DNA of 64,000 bases from Onchocerca volvulus (taxonomy: Eukaryota > Nematoda > Chromadorea > Rhabditida > Onchocercidae), in assembly GCA_000499405.2 (NCBI GenBank), contig HG738137.1:18064581-18128580 (forward strand), written 5' to 3'. Within the stretch, counting starts at the first letter, position 1, and every line of letters begins with the position of its first letter. Of the stretch, positions 24,455 to 36,763 are shown one piece after another. The notes beneath the pieces were generated by a model that saw only the letters and a list, made by a program, of their open reading frames with translations, was not told the origin of the DNA and did not search any database. The translations under genes were made by a program, and so were the position numbers.

Positions 24455-25408
24455 TTACTGGATTCTGTTTCTTTGTTTTAATGCGTTCCGTTTTCGGATA
24501 GCATCAATAAGCAATACTTGCCATGCACCTGAGAAGAAAAGAATATTAAACATGAATCGATTTAGCAATAACAATAATAATAAATTCTAACGATGAAATA
24601 ACAACAGAAAACAACGAACATCTATCGACTTAAGAAACCTTCAGTGGATGAATCTTGTCTAATATTGATTTCAAAATGCAAGTACTTTTTTCCAAAATGA
24701 CATTGAAAAAGCAAAAAATAGTAAGCGAGAATGTTTGATCGGAAACAGAAAGAGAAGGGGCAGGAAAAGAACAATTCAACAATTTAGAACCTAGACAGAT
24801 TGCTTCAAAAAGTTAGTAATTGTTAGATAAATAAATAAGTTTTCTTTATAAGGCAAAGTCGACATGGAAAAAGGAAGCAATAGATAGATGGCTAGAGAAA
24901 GTATTAATACTTGTAAACATCGTTGGCGACAGGGACTGCGGTGTAATTTGAATTATACAAATATTATTGCTTATCATGTTTGAATTATAAGTATTAAGAA
25001 GTTACTGGTGATTTTGATGGATAATATGAATATTAGTCAAATGACAGATAATCTTTAACCAATAGTAACAGATTTTGTCATGAAGTGTACTGCTTCATCG
25101 AAGATATTTGATCGGTCTGAATAAGCTAAAAGTTCTCACTGCAATATGTTAAACGAGAAAAGAGATACTTTACCGATATCTGTTTTACCTAATTCGATTT
25201 AATTTCTTCTCCCCTTTGATCAAGAATTCTCAAATTTTATAGTGTTTCATTTTTCGTGATAGAAATCTCTTTAGAAATCTTAAATGGGAATCCCAAATTT
25301 TGCAACAACGACTACCATATCAGAGTGAGCCGGTAATGCTCCAGTTAATTTCAACGATAATAATGGAGCAGATAATTGACGGAAACCATGCAGATTTCTA
25401 GTTTTCAT
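24455..25408 (-). CDS. Tentative three-exon small gene, 63 aa
   Basis: A hand-built model, weakly supported. Exon 1 25408-25316 follows a good acceptor (GGTGTTCTCAG, 8 nt before ATG) and encodes MKTRNLHGFRQLSAPLLSLK, basic and serine/leucine rich like a mitochondrial leader. A 25-nt micro-exon 24935-24911 and exon 3 24528-24455 (AWQVLLIDAIRKRNALKQRN before the stop) join in phase. The micro-exon is the weak point. Exon 3 on its own, preceded by TTCTTCTCAG, is the most coding-like piece. It could instead be part of an unrecognised gene or of alternative 5' ends of the exchanger, though its phase does not fit the exchanger's first known exon. Confidence 0.2.
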
Positions 25409-25624
25409 GTCACACACTGAGAACACCAGCACATTCCAAACCAACATGACGAATTCATTCAGGAAATCCTCTTCATCAGCATTACAGGATATTGCAATGA
25501 ATGGATTTAGTAGTTGTCATCACTGCAATAGAAGTAAATCTATTTTGCTGTTGTCTTCTTACACTTGAACTGAATTTTTCTTTGCAATTCACACATATTG
25601 TTTGTTCACGCATTATTCGCTGCT

Positions 25625-25628
<4 letters not shown>

Positions 25629-25655
<27 letters not shown>
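25629..25655. repeat. Poly-T run
   Basis: Uninterrupted T tract of roughly 27 nt in the intergenic region between nhx and bet-1. Confidence 0.8.
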
Positions 25656-25662
<7 letters not shown>

Positions 25663-25879
25663 ATGTAAAGCAAAGGATAAACATCAATATTATTTCCTTT
25701 CTACGAAAGATTCATAATTTTTTTTAAAAACATTATGAGCAAAAATCTATGGGAAAATAATAATGATAGGAATAGAAATAAAAGAACAAAATTATAATTG
25801 TAAAAAAAAAAAGTACAAAGAACCGCGTAGAATTCAAAAGTTTTTAGAAAAGAACAAACAAGAACAAAGACATGAATGG

Positions 25880-26215
25880 TTACTTTCTACCATAGGGACA
25901 ATCTAATAGTGGACAGCTATGGCAAGAGAGCCAATAACTTGTCTCTGTGGAACTGAGAAAAAAGCTATGAACGGCTATTTTATCGCATCTCACCAAAAGG
26001 GATCTTTCGTTTAACTTGACTTCAATTTCATGGATATATAAATAACGTCTTTTCAAATATTCAAGAAAGCAGCACTTCAATGACACCCTTTCCAATCTAA
26101 AGAAGATAAAGAAATAGAATGTGAATAAGACTGACTGAAAGCAAACCATCTTCCTCTTGAAGAACAAAAAGCAATCAGCTGACATGAAAACAGGCCAAAA
26201 ATTCAAGAGCATCAC
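25880..26215 (-). CDS. Uncertain ORF, 111 aa
   Basis: Minus-strand frame with a hydrophobic, Phe-rich N-terminal third and a more protein-like second half (LKRRYLYIHEIEVKLNERS, then SCHSCPLLDCPYGRK, with several Cys). It may be an exon of an unrecognised minus-strand gene upstream of the exchanger. No domain recognised and no linked exon found. Confidence 0.15.
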   Translation of the reverse strand: MMLLNFWPVFMSADCFLFFKRKMVCFQSVLFTFYFFIFFRLERVSLKCCFLEYLKRRYLYIHEIEVKLNERSLLVRCDKIAVHSFFLSSTETSYWLSCHSCPLLDCPYGRK

Positions 26216-27400
26216 ATATTAACAACAAAGGAACAAGAAATTTTAGCTATCTTCCAAAAATCATAGCAGCTAACTGATTAGTCAGATATTGGGTTGAATC
26301 TGCACTGAGATAACAGAGCGGTCCGAATATTCATCGAATTATATTTTCATAATCAAATGTTGAATATAGCTACATACTAATCCCTTCTCCACTTCTTCGT
26401 TTCAGGTAGGAGATAACTTGGAGTTAGTTTACTTTAATCAACTGCTTAGTTTCTTAATCTACTACATAATTCGGGAAAGTGCAACAGATTCAAATCAAGC
26501 ATAATCATTATGGAAATTTGGTTGGATTTCTCAGTCAGTACAAATCTTCAGGAATACCTCGAAATAAATTGTAATAGAAAAAATATCTGTCGAAATCCAT
26601 CAATAAACATTCCATCTACAAAAAAGCAAATAACAAACATTCCGCCTACAAAATGATGGCATCAACAATGCATGTTTTTGCAAATGAGATAATGAACCGC
26701 TGCTGCTGGTATTAATGTAGAAGATTAAAACAATGTCAGAAGAGAAATAATAAAACTAAAATTTTTTGAACTGACGAAAACAAATTCAAACTATACATAC
26801 TATTATACAAGAAAATATACTATTAATAACACTGTACGCTTGCTTCTCTCCGGAAAAAAGTTCGATATCGATAATTCTAAAATTGAGAAAGAAATGTTCT
26901 CTTATAACCCAAATGAAATTCAGACCTACAAACTATTTTCATCCCAATTAAATTATAATCGTATTAATAAATCAATTAAATGATAGTTATCCCATCAAAT
27001 CCATCACTAAACAGTCATGAAAACTATAAATTACTTCTTCAGGTAAGGTATCTTTGCTGGAATTTCCTTTTGCAGGTTTCGAATATTCCTATATTTATAA
27101 ATATTATTGCCAAATTAATTCAAGGAGAAAAAGAAAACATTGATATGTTCAAATTAATCGAATAAAAAAAAAAAAAAAGAAAACAAAACAAAACAACAAA
27201 ATCAGAAAAAACTGTTTTCTTTCCTCCTTTCCCTATCATCGCGGCCTAAAAACAGACGAAAGTTTGAACACAATACTAATACTAAAATCTTATCATATAA
27301 ACAAGTAAACATCATATCAGCAATTATATCGCTTAATATTACCACTAAAACTGACATGACATACGAGAAATGTAAAAAAAACAAATTTTAAAATTCATTT
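26216..27400. other. Intergenic, 3' flank of bet-1
   Basis: Presumed 3' UTR and downstream sequence of bet-1. No independent gene seen. Confidence 0.4.
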
Positions 27401-29779
27401 CTAGAAATTAGCTTCAAAATTGAGCATTAAATCCATCTGGCTTGTGACATCGCCACCTGTACTCATCGCTTCTCGACGTCGCCTTTCCTGTAACTTAGTT
27501 TTTTTTTTTTTTGCAAAAATCTCGCAATTTTCTATTATTTTAGAAAAAAGGAACTTTGTTTTCTTGGGTGATTTTCATTTCAGTACGACATTTCTAAGAA
27601 TAAAAACTGATGAACCTTTCATTCATAATAAAATAAAACATATGAAATTTAAAGTTTTATCAATAATACCATAAAAGTTATTTTAAAATAACCTAACCAA
27701 TGAACTAAACTATCGCACAATCGACATATAATATGAGATGCTGTTAATTACGAAACAAATTACATTTGCATACAATGTCGTATATACTTCAGCGAAGTAT
27801 ATAAACAAGTTTCTTCTGCACCCGTTGTGACAGAAAAAATTTATTAAAAGAATCGTCACTCAAAAAGAGGATTTGTGTAAATGATTATGTTTCACAACAA
27901 GTTGGCTGTAGCTTTTCTCACAGATTCAATAAATTTTGTAGCGTTATCAGATTGGCAATATTTCTTGAGATCAATTTATAGTCTCAACATATTATTTCAT
28001 CTATTGCTTTATTGAGTTTACCAAAATGAATCGCAAATCTAACTTGTTCTTTCTGACGTAAGAGTTCATTTTGTCGTCTTTGCTCCAGCTCAGCAGTTTC
28101 GGCTGCAGCCTGATCTTTCGCACGCTCTTTTTCTTCCTGTTCTTTTAAACGACGCCTTCGTTCTTCCTCTACTCTCAATTGCTTACGCTTCAATTTAAAA
28201 CAGTGCAATCGTCATAAGAAGATATCGTTTCACACCAAATTTAAAATCCTATTATCGTTATAAAAATTTTTAGCATTATAAGCACAATATAAAATATCAT
28301 CTCCTCATAGCATTACCATTCAAAGTAATTTTCTGCAAATACGATACTATAATATGCGTTCAATTGTAGTTGTGTAACAATATAACAACCTTTTCTTCCT
28401 TTTCCCTAGCATGCTTTCGAAATAATTCAAATTGCGTTGACGTTTGCATATTCAGACTACCACTTTGGCTCTTCTTTGCCAAAGTATCCCATCCAGCCAA
28501 TTTCTTTATACCTGTTTTGTCCTCCATTTCTAAAAAAAAACAAGATTAATGAACGCTCACCTCACCATTCAGCATAAATCGGACTTGCCTAATCATCTCT
28601 ATCCAGTCATTAAAGCCACCAATGCGTTATGAAACAGCTTCAAACATGAGAAAACAAAATAAAAAAAAAATCCGTAACTCGTTCGATAATTCTATACACC
28701 AAAATTATGCCAGAATTCAAGTACAAACAACCTTGATGATACAAGATGGAGAGTGCTTGCCGCTTTTCAATCACAAACGTTTTGATGGCAATCATCTAAT
28801 CAAACTTACTAGTTTATCCACTAACTAAACTGTCAGAAGAATACTTCTATTTAACAATCCATCAATTAGGTCTCGAACGAACCATTTTGTTTTGCCGGTA
28901 ATAACTGATCAAGTATTGATCCTCCCGAAATTTGCGATTGTGCTTGCTGCGGCTGCGATACAACGGATGATGCATTATTCGAATTTAAAGTAACAAGTTG
29001 ATTTCCTGTTACTGCTGAAGCACCACTATCACTATTCCCCCGCTCTTCTAAAAAACTAATTAAATATCTCATGATACTGACGAAAATTAAATAATGTCAG
29101 ATATCATCTACGAATCAAAATGAATAAATAAAGGACAATTAATCCAAAATGTATCTTTAAGTGGACAGATTGTTGAACAAAATCTTTTTTGTGTATGTAT
29201 GAAATGGAGATTTATGAAAACCATATATGCAGTATGATATTAAATTATATTTTTCACACGGCACCTTTTTTCCCTCTATATTGTAAGTTTTTCTTGCTGA
29301 CTGTTATATTCGTCATTAGAGAAAAAAAAAACTACACAATACTCAAAAAATATGAGAAAGATAATAAAGGAATAAAAAAGAAAAAAAAAGCTATACTATT
29401 ACTCACCAACAATACCAGCTAAAAAATTTATACAGAAAAAGCAAAATATAATACAAACCTAAAATTCCTATTAATATGAAATACTTTGCGAGAATCTCCT
29501 AATTTTTCCTTATATCAAATATAAAATTAACGTTTCTCAGCTGTCCATCGTGCGATTTCTTCGATGTAAAAATTTCTTAATTCAGAGAAACTGAAGTTAC
29601 CTTTGACATCCCCAAATTGAAAATGACTTGTAGACTGCAATACGGAACTCAACTGGTCTTGCTGACTGTTTGTAGATGGTGCAATTGGTGTTGTTTCCTT
29701 CTTCAAACAACACTTTTTTTAGTTTCAAACCATGGATCCACTAGTTCAATGCAATGTCTAAGTCATACTTCAATAGTTG

Positions 29780-29811
<32 letters not shown>

Positions 29812-32800
29812 GGCCGCGTCAATACACTTGTGTAATCAAAAAAAAAAAATCACTCAAGCAACCCAGACCCAACTCCACATGCATTATCATGAATTTATTT
29901 CCTACTTTTTTTTCCTGCTTTGCTGATACTAAACCAAGTTATGGAACAGATTTCACCTTCTCCGCTGATTGCTCAGCACTTTGTGATTTTTCAGCACCAA
30001 TACGCTGTCCCTGATGTTCCGCTTTTGCATTATCTGTGGTCTCTGAAATAGTAACCGAGAGCCTTATTTTATGCTCTTATAAAGAGCTTATTGATGAAGA
30101 AATTATACACTTCAAACACAGTCTTCTGAGCCAAGCTCAATTACATTTTACTTCCACATACAAAACTCTCGCTTCTGTATGAATGGTGATTGACGCCTAT
30201 CTTTTCTTCGTCGCACTATTTTAATATTTTGTAGTGATATCAGTATGAGTAAAAATGACTCATTTTATCGATGAAGAATGAATAATAAATATTTGTGCTA
30301 TGGAATCGAAATGGACAAAATAACAATAATATTCCATGCATAACAAAAAAGGAAAACAAAAAGCAGTCAGTAACTCACCACCAACAAGTAATTATAAGAT
30401 CGTTGTATTATGAAATGAGAATCATATCAATCAATCAATTATTGCCATTTTTTTAACAGATACAACGTTGAACTCAGGAAAACTGCAGCGAGAAAAGATG
30501 TACCATGATACGCGTTACTACGAAAAACATAAAAAAGATGCGGTAGATTTGAAAAGAAACTGGCATTTTATTGTGTATCAATAACAATACATTTATTCCT
30601 TCAAGATATTTTCAAACAGCAAAAACATTTCGCCGGCATATATCTTTCCGGAGATATTCTCAAATGACAGAAACATTGAGTATGGCTACCTTTTGCGGAC
30701 TACTTTTCAACCAAAAGTTAAAGACGGGTTTAGAAAGACTAGGAAAGAAAGAGAACTAGAAAAATTATGAATGAGTACGTTTGAACAAAAAAATTAAATC
30801 AGACAAAACAAAGGTAGTCAAAAAAGTTTTTGCACATCACGAAAAAGTAAAGAAAATAACCACAAGAAAAATGTGGAATAATAATCTCTAGACAGTATTT
30901 TCATTTCTCACCTTGTTTTCCATTTTTTTTTTAGAAGCAAGGTATACCAGATACAACAAATGAACCCTTTCCGGAAGTGCAATTCCACTTCAGGTTATCA
31001 ACACAAACAGTGACTTCCTTTTTTTTCCAAAGATCTAATCCGCCATGTACTAAATATGGAAAATCATCCTAATAAGTGATGTGCAAAAAAGGAAAAAAGG
31101 TTGGTCCTTGGTTTAAAATTCAAAAAAATTTGAAAAAGATAGCTCACTGTTTATAGGAAATAATGAAGACGGCAAATGGTTCCGTTCTGGCAATCATTGA
31201 GACTTGTGAAAAAAAAAAGCGATTGAGAATTACAGAACTGCGATTTAGTTTCGCCTCACTTTAACTTTTAAATTGATTTTTAAAACTTTTTAAAAAACTT
31301 TTCCCTATTGACAAGCGTCAACCACCGTTTTATAGCGAGAGATTTGCATGCAACTGTGTTGCCTGTTGTAGATATTGCACTTACGGGCACAACAGAGATA
31401 AATAATAGCATCAAATATTCTCGATAACCAAGCTTTCGTTATTTAAATAAATAAAAAGAGCACCTTTTCTAATTCAGAAACAACGTTTCTTTAAATTATA
31501 ATAAGAATTAACAATCAAGAATTAATAAGATTAGGAATAAAATTATTATCGTCCTATTTTGGCATTAATAATGTGCAGAAAAATAAAATTAAGTGCCTGA
31601 ACTAAGAAGCTAAATTACAACAAAATGCTAATGAGGTAAGTAAAAGAAATGAGTTTCTAAAAACAAGATCAAATAGACATGAGGAACAAACAAAAATGAG
31701 AAAAAACGCGAAAGTGAAGACTTTAAAATCTCATGTCACCTTGCCAAATAACACTCTAACCTGATTCACTATCTGAGGAATCCGAAGACGACGAGTCTGA
31801 TGATGAATCATCTTCACTTGAAGAGGATTCTGAAGACGATGGTTCACCGCCTTTACCCGTGGTTGTCTGCTCAGTTCGGGCACCGTTTTGTGCTGGAATG
31901 AAAACAGAAATCGTCTTTGCAAAATGAAAAAAGAGAGAGCTTGATAAATTGTTGAAAGACACGATTTCTAGCAAATTTCAATTGAAATAAAAGACGAACC
32001 TACAGTTACAGGAGTAGAAGTGATTACTCCACCCAAACCTTTAATTTTCTCTTCCAGTTCTCGTTTCTTAATTTCAACTTCTTTCTGTGACTTCGGTGCT
32101 GCAATAAGGAAATCATTAATATTGAAATCCTTATAACTATTAAGATATAACAAGTGATTTAGAAAGAATTAAACATACTGTACGGTTTCCTTGGTTTCTT
32201 TTTCAAACAAGCAGCAACAAATGCTTCTAACTCGCGCAGCGTAGTCGCTTTAAGAGTTTCGAAATCGATTTCAATTTCCTCCGGATTAAAACCCGGAAGC
32301 TGTTCTCTAGATTCAATAATACTGACAACCTAGAAACGAAATAAAATTGAATTCAAAGAACATAAAATTTAAAATATAGTTAATATTTATAGAAGCATGA
32401 ATATACAGCTATTATGATGCTGTTTCTATACAGACAGATTAACAAAATAAAAACTTATCTCTAAAATGAAATACTTTCTCAAAAATTCCACACTAAAAAA
32501 TAATTCTCACCATGACAATTCTCAATTCGAAATATTTGACAATATTGAAGTTATAAATTAATATCTCAAATTTGCAGTTTACTAAAGACTTACGCTGCTG
32601 AGCTTATCACCCGGCAATTTGTTGATGTCCAGCGAAAGCTGTCTCTTTTCATCATAACTCATTGGCTCTGCAGTGCGTTCATCTTCCGAATCGAAGTCGT
32701 AATCTTCACGTACTCTCTTTGATCCGGATTGCCGCGGTGGAGCATCTGCAACCGGTGCACCCGGTTGCGTCATATCCGTCTTTGGCTTGTTCTTGGAGCC

Positions 32801-35800
32801 GGGTTGTCGACCACGCTTACGAGCTACTGATGCTTGTGCACTTTGTTCCGAAGATTTTTGAGATGATCCCTGAGGTGGAGCTGATATCGCTGGACGTACA
32901 TTGGCGGTACTCGTACTCACATGCACTGAATTTTGGACCTGTCTTTGATGAGCAGAAGTCTTGCTTAACGGTGAATTCATTTCCTGCTTCGGTTCTCGCT
33001 CCTGAGATGATATCTCTGCGGTAACATTATTCGTACGCAGCCCTACAGATAATCCAGCGGTTTGTTGTTGAAAAGTTCTGGCAGGACGTCCGGGTTTCTT
33101 ACGTGACACAGAAACAGGACCACTGCTGGCTGGATATACGGCGGATGGCTTCATCATCGAAGTTGGACTACTGGCAATAAAGGAAAACTGCGTTGAAACC
33201 AAAGACTGAAGAGTGCCTACAGTAGATGCCGAAAGAACTGGAACTGGCAGATGATTTGCTTGAGCTTCCCTTCGTTTCAGCCTACAACAGTACCAAAACT
33301 AATCTTACAACAAATTCGTTAACTTTTCCACAGTCTGTACTTCCGATGAAATATTTTCCCATTCTCACTGTTGTTATTTTGTCTAACACAGAATTTTTAA
33401 AACTAAAAAAAGTAAAAATTAAACCTCAACGACAAGATTTCCTGCGAATGACGCTGAAGCTCGGATATTTTTTCCTGGCATTTGGCAGTTTCAGTTTGCA
33501 GTGCGAGTAAAATGAGATCAATATGTTCGTCACTGTCAATAACACCAGAAGAAACATCTAATGGCACAAGAGGAAGACCAGACACCACTGCATCATCTTT
33601 GACTATTGCGGAAGCAGGTGTGACTGCATGAGCTGGTGGCGTGACATGAGTCATTGGGGTGGGAACCGTTGCTACCACTAACTGTGTTGTCATTGCTGAT
33701 GTTGTTCCCTCATCAACTATTGCTGGTTCCTCAGGCATTTGACGCCATTTGTCTTCGAAATACTTCTGAAAATACTTTATTTATGGAACTAACCAAAAAA
33801 TCTAATTTTTGAAATCTGAAATTTCTAATCAAATAACCTGAAGAGCTCGACCGTGCTGATGGATAGGATCTGATGTGGGATTGTATTTGTAGCAGTTCTC
33901 GCAAACCAGAATAACATCAGCCCGTAGCTCCTCTGGTGTAGCATATTGTTTAGCATCCAACTTCCTCCTTAAAACTACTAATTTCAGCTAAGAACTATTT
34001 TATTTGAAACAAATATAACAAAGCACTGATCTACCGTACCTAGAAAAATGATGAATAAAAAGAAATCTTAAAAATAATGTAATGTGTAAAAACTCAATAT
34101 TCAGACCTTACTTAACCAATCGGTGATTTTGCATGTTACTGTAATTTTCATGCTTTAAACTGAATAAAACTAGCAAAAGACTACGCTCAACAACTATAAC
34201 ATTTCAGATAAAAATAACTGACAGTCAATTACCTAATCGTTCCAAGATCCATTGGATTCTTCACAATATCATAATAATCTTCCAATTTTAGACCTTCGAC
34301 GTCCACCGGCTCGAGAAATGGCCAAGTAAACGACTTACACTTCTAAACATCCGCTAATTTAGTTAAGTATGCAAAGAATAATCAAGTAAAGGAAATCCAT
34401 TACATTCTAATCCTAATAATCGAGAAAAAAAAAAAAAAGAAAAAACCTCAGAAAATCTCCAGTAACGAAAAATTTCGTTCATTATTAACAACCATTTTTT
34501 AAATTCTTTTTTATGCAGTCTAAATTCTCAGAATCAATATGCAATAAAAAAGCACATTCCGCACTTCTGGAATAATGCAGACAAAATTCGTTGAAAATGT
34601 GCCATAGTACACTCTAACGAACGGTAAGATGTCCAGTGAAAATAATGCCTTATTTTTTTTTGGAAACATGTACTTCAGTAAAACGCACTGTTTTTGTATC
34701 CCAAAACGCTGCTAATTATTGTTTACTACCTTTGTAAATAATTCATTGACGAGGCGCTGACAAAATTTCATCTGTTCAGTCTGTTTTCCTTTGAAACGCG
34801 GCTTCAACTGATTGTAATCGATGAAGTAATTTGGCTTTTTAGGTGGTCGTCCAGATTCCCGACGAGTTGCAATTTTTGCACTTACAACGTCATCACCAAA
34901 TGATGTTGTTGTATCTGCTTTCCGCTTGACACCTTTCTGAACCTAAAATTGGCTAATATACAAGTAATACCGAAATCGCCTTACAAACAATTTATCAAAT
35001 GAAATGGTAGATACACCACCAGTGAGACTCAAAAGAAAATTCTCAGAAGCGGAAAGTGAGCAAAAACTTCTTCAAAGGCAGTAAAAAATAACCTTTGATG
35101 GAAGAACAGGCTGGACAGGTGCTTGCGATGACGTTGGATGAACATCATCTACAGTCGCTGATGCAGAAGCATGAATAGCTCCATTTGCTGCAGCATCCAA
35201 AATCGATGAGCTGTCGGCAGCCCCACGTTGTACAGATACAGATGATTCACGGCTCCCTAGAATTGAAACTTACGAATCATTTAGAAGTAAAAAAAAAAAA
35301 AAAAAAAAAACACACAATTAATTAAAATGGACCAATCACAAAAATGTAAGAAAATAACTTACCTCCTCTGACAACTGCAACACGGCCAGTTGATTTCTTC
35401 GATTTGCCAGCAGCTCGCTTAGCTGTAGGACGCGGTATTTCTATTTCCTGAAATAAGTAATTCAAGGATATCAGGGATAGCACAAAGGATGTTCTAAAAG
35501 TATGAAAAAAAAAAAAAAAAAGAAAAATATAAAAATACAAAACATTCACAAACCTGTGGAATACTGCACGTATCGCACAGTGTGAAAGTTTCAAAAATAC
35601 CTGAGAAGGAAGTAGTTTCATTTTTTCTCTGTACAAATTTTCCACATTCTTGCACATAAGTGATACATCGTCCTCATTTTGGTTGAATTTGTAGCAGTTG
35701 GAAAAAATGGACTCAAAATCCTGAAAGCTAGCAAGAACAGATCTAATGAATAATTAAAAAGCCTTACTTCCGGGGGCATCGCTGCGAGTTTGGTGAGAAT

Positions 35801-36711
35801 GTACTGTTCCAGGTTCTTCGCCATCATATAAACCCCATACTCAGGAGGGTTGTACGTGTAGCAATTGTTGAACATTGTCATAACGTCCTGAACAAAGAGA
35901 ACCGCGCTTAGCTGCTAGCTATTTCAAGCTTTAAAGTGGCAACAGTTTTTTATAACAAATATTTTAAGCTGCAACAATTACCATCCACTCCCAAGCAAAC
36001 ACAACGAATTATACGAAGTAAAACGTATGTATCCCTAAACATACATGATTTCTCTCACTCAGTAATTCGATATGCAAAAAAAATCCCATGAGTGTTTGTA
36101 TACTGAATATTGAAATGAAATTTAGAATTTTACGAATTCACGAAAGGATCTACTAATCCGTAGTATGAAGAAACGGAGAATTTAGCGCGTTAAGATTTGA
36201 AAAACCCAAAGATAATCTTCTTTGACCTATATATTCGAGGAATTTTTGCAATACCAACTACTAGCAAAAATTGGAGGAATTGCTGGTTAAATTTCGCGAG
36301 TCTTAAAATTCTTTTTTATGCCGTCCTTTTCTTATTGCCAATATTCGGTTAATCGCCAAATAATTATGCTTATAACCTAAACAATGTTATCAAATCAATA
36401 TTCTGAGAACAGAAAATAATATACAATGAAAGAAATCAACGAGTTCCTTCTTCAATTTTGTATATTCAGCAGTTTATCTAATATTTGCCAGCGAGAAAGA
36501 AATATTCCATACTCATAGCTAAAGTCATAAATTCGAAGCTGGCACAGAAAAATTGTCAGTTAATCCAGAATCCCGAATCTGTAATAAACATAGTAAATGA
36601 AAGAAGAGGCCTAAACCTCCCAGTTTCCGTCTCTTTATTTGCTATTACTCCACAATGCAAAGTGCAGTAAGAGAACATTTACGAGAAGCAAACTAAAGAG
36701 CATACCATATA

Positions 36712-36763
<52 letters not shown>

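Noticed and set aside
29780..29809. Poly-A run as the tail of a retroposed gene
   Set aside because: No upstream coding remnant or target-site duplication seen; more likely a simple repeat.
30571..30759. 62-codon plus-strand ORF in a bet-1 intron
   Set aside because: No conserved motif, no splice context; consistent with chance.
32662..33024. 120-codon plus-strand ORF
   Set aside because: Antisense shadow of the large bet-1 exon 32594-33281, which encodes the start of the ET domain.
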